From Lactiplantibacillus mudanjiangensis (GTDB lineage: Bacteria; Bacillota; Bacilli; Lactobacillales; Lactobacillaceae): a stretch of DNA of 64,000 nt. The stretch spans positions 1-64,000 of the forward strand of contig NZ_BJDY01000004.1 of NCBI RefSeq assembly GCF_005405385.1. The letters run 5' to 3'. The notes under the pieces are model-generated. The model saw only the letters and a program-made list of their open reading frames with translations, had not been told where the DNA came from and did not search any database. A program made the translations under genes and the position numbers. Below, piece after piece: positions 53,523 through 63,618 of this stretch; position 1 is the first letter of the stretch; the number at the start of each line of letters is the position of its first letter.

Positions 53523-53933
53523 ATGACAGTTGATTACCAACAATTAAATGGGATTGCGCTCGCTTATTTAGGCGATGCCGTATATGAACCATTTATTAGA
53601 CAACATTTGATCGAAATTGGCTTTACGAAGCCAACTAAGTTGCACCATCATGCCACCCATTACGTGTCAGCCAAGGCTCAAGCGGCTTTGATTGCGTTGA
53701 TGGAAACCGATGGCGTTTTAACAGAAACAGAAACAGAAGTCTTCAAACGGGGACGCAATGCGAAAAGTCATACCTCAGCTAAACATACTGATGTGTTGAC
53801 CTATCGGGTATCAACCGGCTTTGAAGCCGTTTTCGGTTATTTACAATTGACGGAACAGACTGCACGGATTGCTGAACTAGCAAGCTGGTGCATTAAACAA
53901 GTGGATGAAGGGCGGGTTTCAAATGGCAGATAA
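53523..53933 (+). CDS. mrnC: Mini-ribonuclease III
   Basis: 136 residues with the RNase III catalytic fold but no dsRNA-binding domain: [38 protein letters not shown] and the C-terminal acidic pair. Matures 23S rRNA ends. It overlaps rlmB by 11 bases, in the conserved cysS-mrnC-rlmB order. Confidence 0.93.
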   Translation: MTVDYQQLNGIALAYLGDAVYEPFIRQHLIEIGFTKPTKLHHHATHYVSAKAQAALIALMETDGVLTETETEVFKRGRNAKSHTSAKHTDVLTYRVSTGFEAVFGYLQLTEQTARIAELASWCIKQVDEGRVSNGR

Positions 53934-54702
53934 TGAACGTAACCAAGCAACACCTAATGAACCAGCTGATTTTGTGATTGGTCGGCACCCGGCAATGGCA
54001 GCGATCAAGAGTGATCAACAGATTAATAAAGTGTTCATTCAAAGCGGCCTTCAAGCCGATGTGTTAAATGATATTGCTAAAATTGCCAAAAAACGGAATT
54101 TAATTGTGCAGTATGTGCCAAAGCAGAAGTTAGATCGACTAACCGACAATGGCAATCACCAAGGGGTAGCCGTTGGTGTGGCAGCATTTGAATACGCATC
54201 AATTGACGATTTATTTGCCGTAGCTAAGGCTAAAAATGAACCACCATTTTTCTTGATCTTAGATAACATTGAAGATCCACATAATTTAGGCTCAATTATG
54301 CGGACGGCCGATGCTGCGGGTGCACATGGGATTATTATTCCTAAGCGACGTGCCGTTGGCTTGACAGGAACGGTAGCCAAGACGTCGACTGGCGCAATTG
54401 AACACGTCAAAGTGGCGCGGGTAACGAACTTGGTCCAAACCGTTAAGCAGTTGCAGTCCGAAGGTTTATGGATCTTTGGGACTGATATGAATGGGACGGA
54501 TTATCGCCAATGGGATGCCAGCGGTGCGGTTGGCCTCATTATTGGGAACGAAGGCAAGGGCATCTCACCATTATTGAAGAAGAGCGTTGACGAAATGTTA
54601 ACCATTCCAATGATTGGTCACGTGCAAAGTTTAAATGCCAGTGTGGCCGCCAGCTTGTTGATCTATCAAGGCTATACGTCACGACATCCTTTAGGAAAAT
54701 AA
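53923..54702 (+). CDS. rlmB: 23S rRNA 2'-O-methyltransferase, SpoU family
   Basis: 259 residues from the ATG after AGGGCGGG. N-terminal substrate-binding domain ([12 protein letters not shown]), C-terminal SPOUT domain with [31 protein letters not shown] and [14 protein letters not shown]. By family it methylates a G in 23S rRNA. One base before the yacP-type gene. Confidence 0.93.
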   Translation: MADNERNQATPNEPADFVIGRHPAMAAIKSDQQINKVFIQSGLQADVLNDIAKIAKKRNLIVQYVPKQKLDRLTDNGNHQGVAVGVAAFEYASIDDLFAVAKAKNEPPFFLILDNIEDPHNLGSIMRTADAAGAHGIIIPKRRAVGLTGTVAKTSTGAIEHVKVARVTNLVQTVKQLQSEGLWIFGTDMNGTDYRQWDASGAVGLIIGNEGKGISPLLKKSVDEMLTIPMIGHVQSLNASVAASLLIYQGYTSRHPLGK

Positions 54703-54703
54703 T

Positions 54704-55252
54704 ATGAAACGACAATTATTAATTGTGGATGCATATAATATGATTGGTAACTGGCCAGAACTCAATCAGCTCAAACAAACGGAACGGTTGCCTGAAGCGC
54801 GTGATGAACTTTTAGCAGCTTTAACGGAATATAAAAAGATTTCTGGCCTAGATATAACGGTGGTATTCGATGCGATGTATGTGCCGGGTAATTCAAAAAG
54901 TTATCGGCAAGCTGATTTAGAAATTGTTTGGACGAGTAAAGATCAAACGGCGGACAGTTATATTGAAAAGCTGGCTGGCGATAAACAATCACGAGTCTTA
55001 CAAGTAACGGTAGCCACTAGTGATCAAGCTGAGCAATGGGTGATTTTCTCAGAAGGGGCCTTACGTATTCCAGCCTTGGAATTACGTAAACGTGTTCGCG
55101 AATCCTTGCAAGAAGTTCGACACACGGCGCTTAAGTCACAAGATTTAGGTTCCGTGCGAAAATCACCATGGAATGATCGACAATTGTCTGAGTTGGATAA
55201 GTTTCGACAACAGTTGGAACAAACACCTGAACCACCGTATAAACGGAAATAA
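54704..55252 (+). CDS. rae1: NYN/PIN-like ribosome-associated endonuclease (YacP/Rae1)
   Basis: 182 residues: LLIVDAYNMIGNWPEL with the first catalytic Asp, VVFDAMYVPG, ADSYIEKLA and VATSDQAEQ carry the acidic nuclease residues. In B. subtilis the homologue cuts mRNA in the ribosomal A site. Basic C-terminus. It directly follows rlmB. Confidence 0.9.
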   Translation: MKRQLLIVDAYNMIGNWPELNQLKQTERLPEARDELLAALTEYKKISGLDITVVFDAMYVPGNSKSYRQADLEIVWTSKDQTADSYIEKLAGDKQSRVLQVTVATSDQAEQWVIFSEGALRIPALELRKRVRESLQEVRHTALKSQDLGSVRKSPWNDRQLSELDKFRQQLEQTPEPPYKRK

Positions 55253-55435
55253 TTAGGTAAAACTTGTTTTTTGATAACGTGTAAAGGTTTCACCAATTAA
55301 AAAAATTAATAGTGTGAGTTCAATGTGAAAAGTAAAACGTGAGTTCGCTTGTGCACAAGTTAGTTGCTCGGTATATTTAACGCACAGATGCGACAGGGGT
55401 GTGGCTTCTGTAAATCCAGTTAAAAGGAGCGTTAC

Positions 55436-55993
55436 ATGGACGAACACCAGTTAATTAGTTTGGCAGCACAGGGAGACGATCAGAGTATCGCTGTGCTGAC
55501 GAAGCAATATGCCCCCGTCATGCTAAAATTGCAACGAGATTATTTCATTAAGAACTTTGATCATGACGATTGGTTACAGGAAGCACGTTTGACAATCTAT
55601 CGCTCAGCAGTCAAGTATGATGCCCAACAACTGGGCAGTTTCGGCACGTTTTATCGATTGCTACTGAAACATCGAGTCGTTGATCTGATTCGACGCTCAC
55701 AAGCATATAAGCGCCAGCCTGACCGCGACGTATTATCGCTCGACTTACCAACCGAAGATGTGCAAGAGGCATTGTTAGTTACTCATCTACAACCAGATGT
55801 GACCGTACATGTTCGCCAAGTGGTCGCGGCGTTTCCGTTGTCTTGTTCTAGGTTTGAAGCCCAAGTCTTTGATGGCTTACTGGCCGGGTTTAGTCCAGAA
55901 GTCATTGCCCGGCAGTTAGCGGTGGATTTAGCGCCGGTGATGAATGCGGTTGATCGGTGTCACCGTAAGTTGAAGCAACAATTGGCAAGCTAG
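55436..55993 (+). CDS. sigH: Sigma-H/ComX-like RNA polymerase sigma factor
   Basis: 185 residues: region 2 (FDHDDWLQEARLTIYRSAVKYD, GSFGTFYRLLLKHRVVDLIR) and a region 4 helix-turn-helix (about 135-180). AAAGGAG precedes ATG. Its place between yacP and rpmG-secE-nusG is conserved in Bacilli; in lactobacilli it is linked to competence genes. The 183-base leader has no clear element. Confidence 0.88.
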   Translation: MDEHQLISLAAQGDDQSIAVLTKQYAPVMLKLQRDYFIKNFDHDDWLQEARLTIYRSAVKYDAQQLGSFGTFYRLLLKHRVVDLIRRSQAYKRQPDRDVLSLDLPTEDVQEALLVTHLQPDVTVHVRQVVAAFPLSCSRFEAQVFDGLLAGFSPEVIARQLAVDLAPVMNAVDRCHRKLKQQLAS

Positions 55994-56000
55994 GGATTGA

Positions 56001-56029
56001 TTGACATTCAAAAAATTCCATGCTAATGT
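56001..56029 (+). promoter_or_regulatory. Promoter of rpmG-secE
   Basis: TTGACA, 17-bp spacer, TAATGT with an extended TGC just before the -10. Strong vegetative promoter right after the sigH stop. Confidence 0.8.
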
Positions 56030-56060
56030 TAAGCTTGATTAATTATGGAGGTTTGTATCG

Positions 56061-56210
56061 ATGGCACAAAAGAAAATAGCCTTGGCATGTACGGTTTGTG
56101 GTTCACGAAACTACACGATTGATGCCAACCCTAATCGAACTCACCGCTTAGAAGTAAAGAAATTTTGTAAATTTTGTGGTACACACACACTTCATCGTGA
56201 AACGCGGTAG
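56061..56210 (+). CDS. rpmG: 50S ribosomal protein L33
   Basis: 49 residues, complete. Two zinc-binding Cys pairs, CTVC and CKFC, mark the zinc-containing form; [21 protein letters not shown] is typical. GGAGG precedes ATG. It is 11 bases before secE. Confidence 0.93.
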   Translation: MAQKKIALACTVCGSRNYTIDANPNRTHRLEVKKFCKFCGTHTLHRETR

Positions 56211-56221
56211 GGGGAGTTTAT

Positions 56222-56407
56222 ATGCGATTATTTAAGTTCTTTGGTCTTGTTGGACAAGAAATGAAAAAAGTAACCTGGCCAACTTGGAAAGAAAATCGGC
56301 GAGATTCATGGACCGTTATTTCGGTATCCTTGTTCTTTACGGCATTCTTTGCCTTGTTCGATTGGATTATCCAATTATTATTGAACATGTTAACCTCATG
56401 GCATTAA
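56222..56407 (+). CDS. secE: Preprotein translocase subunit SecE
   Basis: 61 residues: amphipathic N-terminal helix with EMKKVTWPTWKE, then one membrane segment (about 35-56). Part of the SecYEG channel. GGGGGAG precedes ATG. The nusG promoter begins right after its stop. Confidence 0.94.
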   Translation: MRLFKFFGLVGQEMKKVTWPTWKENRRDSWTVISVSLFFTAFFALFDWIIQLLLNMLTSWH

Positions 56408-56436
56408 TGGTCATTTAACAAAAAATTTGTTATAAT
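56408..56436 (+). promoter_or_regulatory. Promoter of nusG
   Basis: TATAAT with extended TG one base upstream; weak -35 TGGTCA at 17 bp. Confidence 0.65.
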
Positions 56437-56449
56437 ACGGTTATTGAAA

Positions 56450-56478
56450 GAAAACTTCGTCTTGGCGAGGTTTTTTTA
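56450..56478 (+). terminator. Terminator or attenuator in the nusG leader
   Basis: AACTTCG / CGAGGTT around TCTTGG, then seven T. It lies between the nusG promoter and gene, so it may attenuate nusG. Confidence 0.65.
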
Positions 56479-56512
56479 TTTTACTTAAAAGACACTTTAA
56501 AGGAGTTCAATC

Positions 56513-57061
56513 ATGGTCGAATCTGTTGAAAAAAAGTGGTATGTCTTACACACTTATGCTGGTTATGAAAATAAAGTAAGTTCTAACTTGGAATCTCGGG
56601 CCCAATCAATGGGGATGGAAGATAATATTTTCCGCGTTGTTGTGCCAGAAGAAGAATCCCACGAAGTCAAAAATGGGAAAGATAAAGTTGAAATGAAAAA
56701 AGTTTTCCCTGGCTATGTCCTTGTTGAAATGGTCATGACTGACCAAGCTTGGTACATTGTTCGGAATACACCAGGTGTCACTGGGTTCTTGGGCTCACAT
56801 GGTCAAGGGAGTAAGCCAACGCCATTATTGCCTGAAGAAGCTGAAAACATCTTACATCAATTAGGGATGAGTGCCCGTCATACTGAATTAAATGTTGAAG
56901 TTGGCGAACAAGTGACGATCATTGATGGGGCCTTTTCTGGCTTAACCGGTGAAGTTACCGAAATTGATACTGAAAAGTTGAAGTTAAAAGTAAATATCAA
57001 CATGTTCGGTCGAGAAACCAGTACGGAACTTGATTTTGATCAAGTTGATCAAATCGTCTAA
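56513..57061 (+). CDS. nusG: Transcription termination/antitermination factor NusG
   Basis: 182 residues: NGN domain (KKWYVLHTYAGYENKV; VFPGYVLVEM; VRNTPGVTGFLG) and C-terminal KOW domain (GEQVTIIDGAFSGLTGEV). Binds RNA polymerase and couples it to Rho or ribosomes. AAAGGAG precedes ATG. Confidence 0.96.
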   Translation: MVESVEKKWYVLHTYAGYENKVSSNLESRAQSMGMEDNIFRVVVPEEESHEVKNGKDKVEMKKVFPGYVLVEMVMTDQAWYIVRNTPGVTGFLGSHGQGSKPTPLLPEEAENILHQLGMSARHTELNVEVGEQVTIIDGAFSGLTGEVTEIDTEKLKLKVNINMFGRETSTELDFDQVDQIV

Positions 57062-57085
57062 TTTAAAGTAAGCTGGTGGTCAACA

Positions 57086-57973
57086 GTGGCAACATTGATC
57101 TTAGTGGTGATTGTCGTACTGATTGTGGCGGTGTTGAGCCGGATTACTTATAAATTTATTCAGTACGGGCGCCCACAACATTTGATGGCGTCACCAACGC
57201 CGCAAAATGCGGATGACAGTGCCGTGACGTTATTTATTCCTGGCTATGCGGGTAACCGTTTTTCGTTTGGCGGCATGTTACAACGATTTGTGACTGGTTC
57301 AATTGCGAATAAATCATTAGTCGTGATGATTGATCGCTATAATCATCCGCATGTGACTGGACAGTTGGATCAATATCGGCCGATGGTTCAGTTGGTGTTT
57401 ACGACGCCGCGTGTGTCGGTGCGACAACAGGCACAAGGGGTGTTAGCTGTGGTGAAATATTTGTTGGCACATGAACACGTTCAAACCATTAATTTGGTCG
57501 CTCATTCAATGGGTGGTGTGGTGTTGTTTCAATATTTAACGACGGCGGCCCGGTTGGTCAACTTGCCGGAAGTTCGAAAAGTGGTGACCATTGGGGCACC
57601 ATTTAATGATAGTGAAGTCGGACAAAACACGTATCCGATTGAAAATCATCCGTTAACGGCGAGCGGCCCGACACAAACGACGGCAGTTTATAACTACTTT
57701 TTGCGAACTTTACAACGGTTACCCAATACGATTTCATACTTGAATATTGCGGGTAATATTGGTGACGATGCCCAAAGTGATGGGGCCGTTGCGGTGAATA
57801 GTGCACTGTCATTGCGGTTTTTATTGCGTCCGGTTGTGGACCAGTATCAAGAGTTTGTGGTGCATGGCAAGAATGCTCGACATTCAAGACTGCATGAAAA
57901 TTATGAAGTCGATCGACAAATTGTGCAGTTTTTATATCCAGATAAAACAAAAACGGTTGCCGATAAAAAATGA
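57086..57973 (+). CDS. Alpha/beta hydrolase with membrane anchor (DUF915-like)
   Basis: 295 residues: N-terminal membrane segment (about 2-20), then an alpha/beta hydrolase domain with nucleophile elbow [22 protein letters not shown] oxyanion region, an acidic residue in [15 protein letters not shown] and a late His. DUF915-type lipase/esterase-like, substrate unknown. GTG start with a weak GGTGG site. Its end overlaps the rplK promoter. Confidence 0.82.
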   Translation: MATLILVVIVVLIVAVLSRITYKFIQYGRPQHLMASPTPQNADDSAVTLFIPGYAGNRFSFGGMLQRFVTGSIANKSLVVMIDRYNHPHVTGQLDQYRPMVQLVFTTPRVSVRQQAQGVLAVVKYLLAHEHVQTINLVAHSMGGVVLFQYLTTAARLVNLPEVRKVVTIGAPFNDSEVGQNTYPIENHPLTASGPTQTTAVYNYFLRTLQRLPNTISYLNIAGNIGDDAQSDGAVAVNSALSLRFLLRPVVDQYQEFVVHGKNARHSRLHENYEVDRQIVQFLYPDKTKTVADKK

Positions 57974-57985
57974 TTATGTTACAAT
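57957..57985 (+). promoter_or_regulatory. Promoter of rplK-rplA
   Basis: TTGCCG, 17-bp spacer, TACAAT with extended TG. The -35 lies inside the 3' end of the hydrolase gene. Confidence 0.75.
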
Positions 57986-58015
57986 ATCGTTTGTGCGTCA
58001 CGTATGCACGTTTAC

Positions 58016-58049
58016 GTGGGAGGAGCAAAAACTCAGCTCCATTTACCAC
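58016..58049 (+). promoter_or_regulatory. L1-type ribosomal protein leader before rplK
   Basis: GTGG.GAGGAGC ... GCTCC.ATTTACCAC: a GGAGC/GCTCC stem above an asymmetric loop and GTGG/CCAC base, like the L1 site on 23S rRNA. L1 binding here would repress rplK-rplA. A sister site is at 58545. Confidence 0.7.
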
Positions 58050-58070
58050 ATCACGAAGGAGGAATATCTC

Positions 58071-58496
58071 GTGGCTAAAAAAGTAGCTAACGTTGTTAAA
58101 TTACAAATTCCTGCGGGTAAAGCAACACCCGCTCCACCAGTTGGCCCCGCATTGGGTCAAGCAGGTATCAATATCATGGGCTTCACAAAGGATTTCAATG
58201 CTCGTACCGCTGACCAAGCTGGTATGATCATTCCTGTTGTGATCACAGTTTATGAAGATCGTTCATTCGACTTTATTACTAAGACCCCACCTGCTGCCGT
58301 TCTTTTAAAGAAAGCTGCTGGTGTTGAACATGGTTCTGGCGAACCTAACACGAAGAAAGTTGCTACGGTAACTTCTGCTCAAGTTAAGGAAATCGCTGAA
58401 ACTAAAATGCAAGATCTAAACGCAGCTGATGTAGAAGCAGCTATGCGCATGATCGAAGGTACTGCTCGGAGTATGGGATTCACCGTCGAAGGCTAA
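58071..58496 (+). CDS. rplK: 50S ribosomal protein L11
   Basis: 141 residues from GTG after AAGGAGG; exact family length. [20 protein letters not shown] and [15 protein letters not shown] are invariant L11 stretches. Forms the GTPase-associated centre with rRNA. Confidence 0.97.
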   Translation: MAKKVANVVKLQIPAGKATPAPPVGPALGQAGINIMGFTKDFNARTADQAGMIIPVVITVYEDRSFDFITKTPPAAVLLKKAAGVEHGSGEPNTKKVATVTSAQVKEIAETKMQDLNAADVEAAMRMIEGTARSMGFTVEG

Positions 58497-58544
58497 TTCA
58501 GTACTGAGAGTATGTCGGACACTTCATTAAAATGAATGTGTCAA

Positions 58545-58571
58545 GTGGGAGGAAATCTCCGTTTGAACCAC
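58545..58571 (+). promoter_or_regulatory. Second L1-type site before rplA
   Basis: GTGGGAG ... CTCC.GTTTGAACCAC repeats the layout of 58016. A hairpin GACAC..CATT / AATG..GTGTC (58518-58542) lies just upstream. Confidence 0.6.
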
Positions 58572-58595
58572 ATTTGCAAGGAGGAAAACACTTAG

Positions 58596-59285
58596 ATGGC
58601 AAAGAAAAGTAAACAATACCAAGATGCCGTTAAACTCGTTGATCGTGACAAAGCTTACGATGTAACTGAAGCGGTAGACTTAGTTAAAAAAATGGATTTC
58701 GCAAAATTTGATGCAACTGTTGAAGTTGCGTTCAAATTGAACGTTGATACAAAACAAGCTGACCAACAACTTCGCGGTGCGGTTGTTTTACCTAATGGTA
58801 CTGGTAAAGACCAAACTGTTATCGTTTTTGCTAAAGGCGATAAGGCTAAAGAAGCCGAAGCAGCTGGTGCAGACGTCGTTGGTGAAGCTGACTTAGTTAG
58901 CCGTATCCAAGACGGTTGGTTAGACTTTGACGTTGCAATCGCAACCCCAGACATGATGGCCCAAGTTGGTCGTTTAGGTCGAGTACTTGGACCTAAAGGT
59001 TTAATGCCTAACCCTAAGACTGGTACGGTTACGATGGACATTACTAAAGCCGTTAGCGACTCAAAAGCTGGTAAGGTGACTTACCGGACTGATCGTGACG
59101 GTAATGTCCATGTTCCTGTTGGCAAGGTATCATTTGATACTGACAAGTTAGTTGGTAACTTCAAGACCATTGAAGATGTCATCGTTAAAGCTCGTCCAGC
59201 CTCAGTACGTGGGACTTTCATCCAAAACTTAGTTGTTACTTCAACCTTTACCCCAGCGGTACGTGTTGATTTAGCTTCATTTTAA
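58596..59285 (+). CDS. rplA: 50S ribosomal protein L1
   Basis: 229 residues, full length. [34 protein letters not shown] and [18 protein letters not shown] are conserved. Binds 23S rRNA at the L1 stalk and represses its own operon. AAGGAGG precedes ATG. Confidence 0.97.
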   Translation: MAKKSKQYQDAVKLVDRDKAYDVTEAVDLVKKMDFAKFDATVEVAFKLNVDTKQADQQLRGAVVLPNGTGKDQTVIVFAKGDKAKEAEAAGADVVGEADLVSRIQDGWLDFDVAIATPDMMAQVGRLGRVLGPKGLMPNPKTGTVTMDITKAVSDSKAGKVTYRTDRDGNVHVPVGKVSFDTDKLVGNFKTIEDVIVKARPASVRGTFIQNLVVTSTFTPAVRVDLASF

Positions 59286-59294
59286 GGATTAGAT

Positions 59295-59455
59295 TTTCTG
59301 AAAACAATTGACCCCTTGGGTAATCTATGATAGATTACTAGAGGTTAAGTAATATCTCTACCTAAGACTCAGGCGGCCTAATTGGCCTTAATCTGATACC
59401 TGCCGAGGAAAAATTGTTTTTTCTCTATGTCTTGGTGGGCATAGGGATTTTTTTA
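59295..59455 (+). promoter_or_regulatory. L10 leader and attenuator before rplJ
   Basis: Conserved L10-leader block with ACTCAGGCGGCC ... GATACCTGCCGAGG (59368-59408), followed by hairpin CTATG / CATAG and GGATTTTTTT (59424-59454). The L10-L12 complex binds such leaders to cut rplJ-rplL expression. Confidence 0.85.
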
Positions 59456-59491
59456 TAAATCCCTGAACAAAAATTCCGGGAGGTGAATCTT

Positions 59492-59995
59492 TTGAGTAAA
59501 GAAACTGTTGCTGTAAAAGCAAAAGAAGTTGAAGAAGTCGCAGAACAATTGAAGGCTGCTGTATCTGCTATTGTTGTAGATTACCGTGGGTTGACAGTTG
59601 AACAAGTTACTGACTTACGTAAGCAATTACGTGAAGCTGGTGTTAAGATGCGCGTTATCAAGAACAAAATCATGGTACGTGCAGCTGAAAAAGCTGGTTA
59701 TGCTGACTTAAACGATGTCTTTTCTGGTCCTACTGCCGTTGCCTTCTCTAACGAAGACGCGATTGCACCAGCTAAGATTTTAGCTAACTTCGCTAAGACT
59801 GCCGATGCTCTTGAATTAAAGGGTGGGATGGTCGAAGGTAAAGTTGCGACTCTTGAAGAAATCCAAGAATACGCTACGATGCCATCACGTGAAGAATTAT
59901 TGGCTACTATCGCTAACTTGTTACAAGCACCTGTTCGTAACGTGGCATACGCTGTTAAGGCGGTTGCTGAAAAGGGCGACGAAGACGCAGCTTAG
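59492..59995 (+). CDS. rplJ: 50S ribosomal protein L10
   Basis: 167 residues from TTG, with GGGAGGTG at good spacing; a GTG at 59483 lies within that site. Conserved [20 protein letters not shown] (in part), NKIMVRAAE and a C-terminal helix that holds L12 dimers. Followed by rplL after 59 bases. Confidence 0.96.
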   Translation: MSKETVAVKAKEVEEVAEQLKAAVSAIVVDYRGLTVEQVTDLRKQLREAGVKMRVIKNKIMVRAAEKAGYADLNDVFSGPTAVAFSNEDAIAPAKILANFAKTADALELKGGMVEGKVATLEEIQEYATMPSREELLATIANLLQAPVRNVAYAVKAVAEKGDEDAA

Positions 59996-60054
59996 GCTGT
60001 TGGTGTTAAATAACTAAAAAAAAATATAGTTCATATAAAATGGAGGAACACAAA

Positions 60055-60423
60055 ATGGCTTTTGACAAAAGTGCTATTATCGACTCATTAAAAGAAGCTT
60101 CAATCTCAGATTTAAACGATTTAGTTAAGGCTATCGAAGAAGAATTCGATGTCTCAGCTTCAGCTCCAGTTGCTGTTGCTGGTGCTGCTGGTGGCGACGC
60201 TGGTGCAGCTAAGGATTCATACGATGTTGAATTAACTGAATCAGGCGACCAAAAGGTTAAAGCTATCAAGGCTGTCCGCGATATCACTGGCCTTGGTTTG
60301 AAAGATGCTAAAGCTCTTGTTGATAACGTACCTTCAATCGTTAAAGAAGGCGTTTCAGAAGACGAAGCTAACGACATGAAAGCTAAGCTTGAAGAAGTTG
60401 GTGGTGTTGTTACCCTTAAGTAG
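60055..60423 (+). CDS. rplL: 50S ribosomal protein L7/L12
   Basis: 122 residues from the ATG after ATGGAGG. N-terminal dimer domain, Ala/Gly hinge (about 38-55) and C-terminal domain with [20 protein letters not shown] (in part). Recruits translation GTPases. Confidence 0.97.
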   Translation: MAFDKSAIIDSLKEASISDLNDLVKAIEEEFDVSASAPVAVAGAAGGDAGAAKDSYDVELTESGDQKVKAIKAVRDITGLGLKDAKALVDNVPSIVKEGVSEDEANDMKAKLEEVGGVVTLK

Positions 60424-60444
60424 TCTAACTGCTTAAAGGAACAA

Positions 60445-60492
60445 CCCGAGTCCGTTTGGACCATTGTAAAATGGCCTGAGCGGGCTTTTTTT
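60445..60492 (+). terminator. Terminator after rplL
   Basis: CCCG..CCATT / AATGG..CGGG with interior mismatches and a T7 run. Confidence 0.8.
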
Positions 60493-60502
60493 GTACCAAC
60501 TT

Positions 60503-60688
60503 TTAGGCTTCATGAAAGTGTTCAAACTGACGACCGGCTTGCGCCAGTGCCAATAATTGTTGTAAGTAGCGTTGATTTTCATGAGAGTTGTGAGGCTCCG
60601 GTAGACATAGGTGAGCAAGCTGTGTTGGTGTTAGTGGGTAACTGGGTAGTGCTTGCTGGATAAGTTGAGTCTGAAGTGTCGTTAACAT
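60503..60688 (-). CDS. Small hypothetical protein
   Basis: 61 residues, soluble and helical, rich in Gln, Leu and His (LTTLQTQLIQQALPSYPLTP). A strong GAGAGGAG site precedes the ATG at good spacing, which makes it more likely a real gene than a chance frame. No family recognised. It lies opposite to its neighbours between rplL and mprF; the remaining 236 bases to mprF have no other feature. Confidence 0.55.
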   Translation of the reverse strand: MLTTLQTQLIQQALPSYPLTPTQLAHLCLPEPHNSHENQRYLQQLLALAQAGRQFEHFHEA

Positions 60689-60924
60689 GTAATCGGCTCC
60701 TCTCTTGATGGAAGTAACGGAACGATAGCTTGTAAATTTAAGTTGCTATGAGCATAACACAATCCACAGAATATACGTTCCCCTTCACGCAAATAATAAA
60801 TTTTTACAAATTATTAACGAACTAATGCGCAAGTAAAGACTCGGTTAAAGCGGGGCGACGGTGGTTGTGTAAATCGGGTAAGATTGCGATAATAAGAACA
60901 ATTAGATTATTGGGGGAATGATTT

Positions 60925-63540
60925 TTGAAGGCAACGTTACAAAAACTTGGGACGGTCTTGAATAAACGAATGGGACTAATTAAAGCATTATTTGTTTTTT
61001 CAGTCTTGTTATTCGTCATTACCGAGGTCGGCAAAATTGCCAAAGAAGTGTCAGGTGAGCAGTTAGGGATGGCCTTAGCCTCACAGAGTTGGTGGCACTT
61101 ATTAAGTATGGTCGTAATTGGAATTATTGCAGTGACGCCCATGTTGACTTACGATCTCATGATTACGAAATTTTTACCTAATCATTATTCGTTAGGGTAC
61201 ATTGCTAAAGCTGGTTGGATTACAAATACGTTCACGAATATTGGTGGCTTCGGGGGCGTTTTGGGGGCGTCACTACGCGCTAACTTTTACAATAAGGGTG
61301 CCTCGAAGAAGCAAATTGTCTTTGCGATTTCTAAAATTGCTTTATTTTTAGTTTCAGGTTTGTCACTGTACTGTATGATTTCGTTAGTTTTGGTCTACGG
61401 ATTTGGAATCGGTCAGGTTTACGATAGCTATTGGATTTGGTTAGTCGGTGGGGCCCTGTATTTTCCAGCAATTTTCATTTTTACGCGGATCAATGATTCT
61501 GAATTTTTTGATGGCTTAACGCTTGGTAATGTTGTTCGGTTATTGAGTGGTTCTTTTGGGGAATGGACCGGTTGCGTCTTGTTCTTCCTCTTAATTGGGA
61601 ACTTCATGCATTTACCAATCGATTTTGCGGCGGTGGTGCCACTGTTTGTGATTGCTTCGGTTGTTGGGGAAGTCTCAATGGTCCCAGGTGGGATTGGGTC
61701 ATTTGATGTGTTTATGATCTTCGGCTTAGGAGCCGTTGGAGTCTCACGACCGGATGCGGTTGCTTGGCTACTGTTCTATCGGCTGTTTTACTATATTATT
61801 CCATTTGCTATTGGCTTAGGTCTATTTGTCCACGATACCGGTCATCGAATCAATGTTCATTTAGAAGGGATTCCGAAGTCGGCTTTACAACGATTTGCCC
61901 AGATGGTCTTGACGGTGTTCTTATACATGTCGGGCTTCTTAATGTTACTGATGTCAACGGTGCCTAATTTTGCGTACAATAACAAACTGTTTTTACGGGT
62001 CTATCCGTTTACGTTTTTCTTCATTAACCAAGCAAGTAGTATTGTTATGGCTTTCTTACTGATTGGGGTAGCGATGGGAACGGCGGGGCGCGTGAAAAAA
62101 GCATTTTGGCCGACAGTGGTGGTGTTGTTAATCGCCATTTTAAATACGGTACGTTGGTTAGTTGTTTATGATGCCATCTCAATGAAGTTTATTATTTTCT
62201 TAGTCCTTATTTTGGCTTTCGTTGCGTTATCACACCACGCTTATTATCGAGAACGGTTGGCCTTTTCGTGGGGGCAAACGTTATGGGTGGGGTGTGTCTA
62301 TGTCATCACCTTCGTGTTATACACGATTGTCGGGATCTATAACGCCCCACAGATTCATCACCGACATACGGTGCCAGACGCGCTGTTCTTCCCGTCACAG
62401 AAACTATGGCTCTTTGGAGTGATTGGATTAGTGATCGCGGCGATGATCTTAGTTGCCATGGAACGCTACTTTGCCAGTGGTCATAACGAACGGTTAGGAC
62501 AAAAGCTTGAAGCAGCACGTGTCCAGCAATTGATTGCTCAATTTGGTGGTAATGAAATTTCACATTTAGCCTTTTTGAATGATAAGCTGGTCTACTACTA
62601 TCAAGTGGATGGCGTCGATCAAATCGCCTTCCTGTATCAAATTAAGGCCGATAAGCTGGTTTTAATGGGTGAACCGTTTGGTAACCAGGACCAGCTGCAG
62701 CCGGCCTTAGAACAGCTGATGGACGATGCTGACAGTGATGGTTATTCACTAGTCTTTTATGAAATCAACGAAACCTTGACGATGCGGTTGCACGAAATGG
62801 GCTTTGATTTTATTAAGACTGGTGAAGAAGGGCATGTTGATCTAGAAAAATTCACTTTAGCCGGTAAACGACTAAGGGCTGAACGGGCGTTAATGAATAA
62901 ATTTAGCCGTGATCAATATGAATTTGCGATCTTACAACCACCATTTAGCGCTGAAACGATGGCCGAGTTAAAAGCGGTCTCAGATAGCTGGTTGGCTGGT
63001 GAAACGGAAAAAGGGTTCTCATTAGGCTTTTTTGATGAGACTTATTTGAATGCAGCACCAGTCGCAGTCGTTTACAGTCCAGCACATGAGATTGTGGCGT
63101 TTGCCAATGTAATGCCACAGGGGAATGATCAAGTAACGTCAATTGATCTGATGCGTTCTAGCAAGGCGGCCCCATCAGGAATTATGGATACGGTTTTTGT
63201 TCATTTGTTTGAACAAGCTCGAACAGATGGCTATCGCTACTTTAATATGGGCATGGCGCCACTGGCCGGTGTTGGGGTGTCACGATACAGTTTTATCCAA
63301 GAAAAGATTGCCCATTTGATTTATGAATATGGGTATCAACTGTATGGTTTCCAGGGGTTACGCTCGTATAAGGAAAAATACGTGACTGATTGGGCACCGA
63401 AATACATTGCTTATCGGAAACGAAATTCGTTGATCTTCACTATTTTGCAATTGTTACAAGTGGTGAATACCCGGGTAAAGAAACCACATCAACGAACGAT
63501 ATTAATGCCGAAATGGCTTCAAAATGGTACCCGTCATTAA
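60925..63540 (+). CDS. mprF: Phosphatidylglycerol lysyltransferase / flippase
   Basis: 871 residues from TTG after GGGGG. About 14 membrane segments in residues 1-520 (flippase part, with GGFGGVLGASLRANFYNKG and VPGGIGSFDVFMIFGLG), then a cytoplasmic aminoacyl-transferase domain (about 540-860; KFSRDQYEFAILQPPFS, GYRYFNMGMAPLAGVG, GLRSYKEKYV). Transfers Lys from tRNA to phosphatidylglycerol and flips it out, lowering binding of cationic peptides. Confidence 0.94.
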   Translation: MKATLQKLGTVLNKRMGLIKALFVFSVLLFVITEVGKIAKEVSGEQLGMALASQSWWHLLSMVVIGIIAVTPMLTYDLMITKFLPNHYSLGYIAKAGWITNTFTNIGGFGGVLGASLRANFYNKGASKKQIVFAISKIALFLVSGLSLYCMISLVLVYGFGIGQVYDSYWIWLVGGALYFPAIFIFTRINDSEFFDGLTLGNVVRLLSGSFGEWTGCVLFFLLIGNFMHLPIDFAAVVPLFVIASVVGEVSMVPGGIGSFDVFMIFGLGAVGVSRPDAVAWLLFYRLFYYIIPFAIGLGLFVHDTGHRINVHLEGIPKSALQRFAQMVLTVFLYMSGFLMLLMSTVPNFAYNNKLFLRVYPFTFFFINQASSIVMAFLLIGVAMGTAGRVKKAFWPTVVVLLIAILNTVRWLVVYDAISMKFIIFLVLILAFVALSHHAYYRERLAFSWGQTLWVGCVYVITFVLYTIVGIYNAPQIHHRHTVPDALFFPSQKLWLFGVIGLVIAAMILVAMERYFASGHNERLGQKLEAARVQQLIAQFGGNEISHLAFLNDKLVYYYQVDGVDQIAFLYQIKADKLVLMGEPFGNQDQLQPALEQLMDDADSDGYSLVFYEINETLTMRLHEMGFDFIKTGEEGHVDLEKFTLAGKRLRAERALMNKFSRDQYEFAILQPPFSAETMAELKAVSDSWLAGETEKGFSLGFFDETYLNAAPVAVVYSPAHEIVAFANVMPQGNDQVTSIDLMRSSKAAPSGIMDTVFVHLFEQARTDGYRYFNMGMAPLAGVGVSRYSFIQEKIAHLIYEYGYQLYGFQGLRSYKEKYVTDWAPKYIAYRKRNSLIFTILQLLQVVNTRVKKPHQRTILMPKWLQNGTRH

Positions 63541-63618
63541 TCTAAAGCTTGAAAGCTAGGTTTTAGCAATATTCGTTGATATGATAAGCATTCATCGATC
63601 AAAACTAGTCATACTTTC

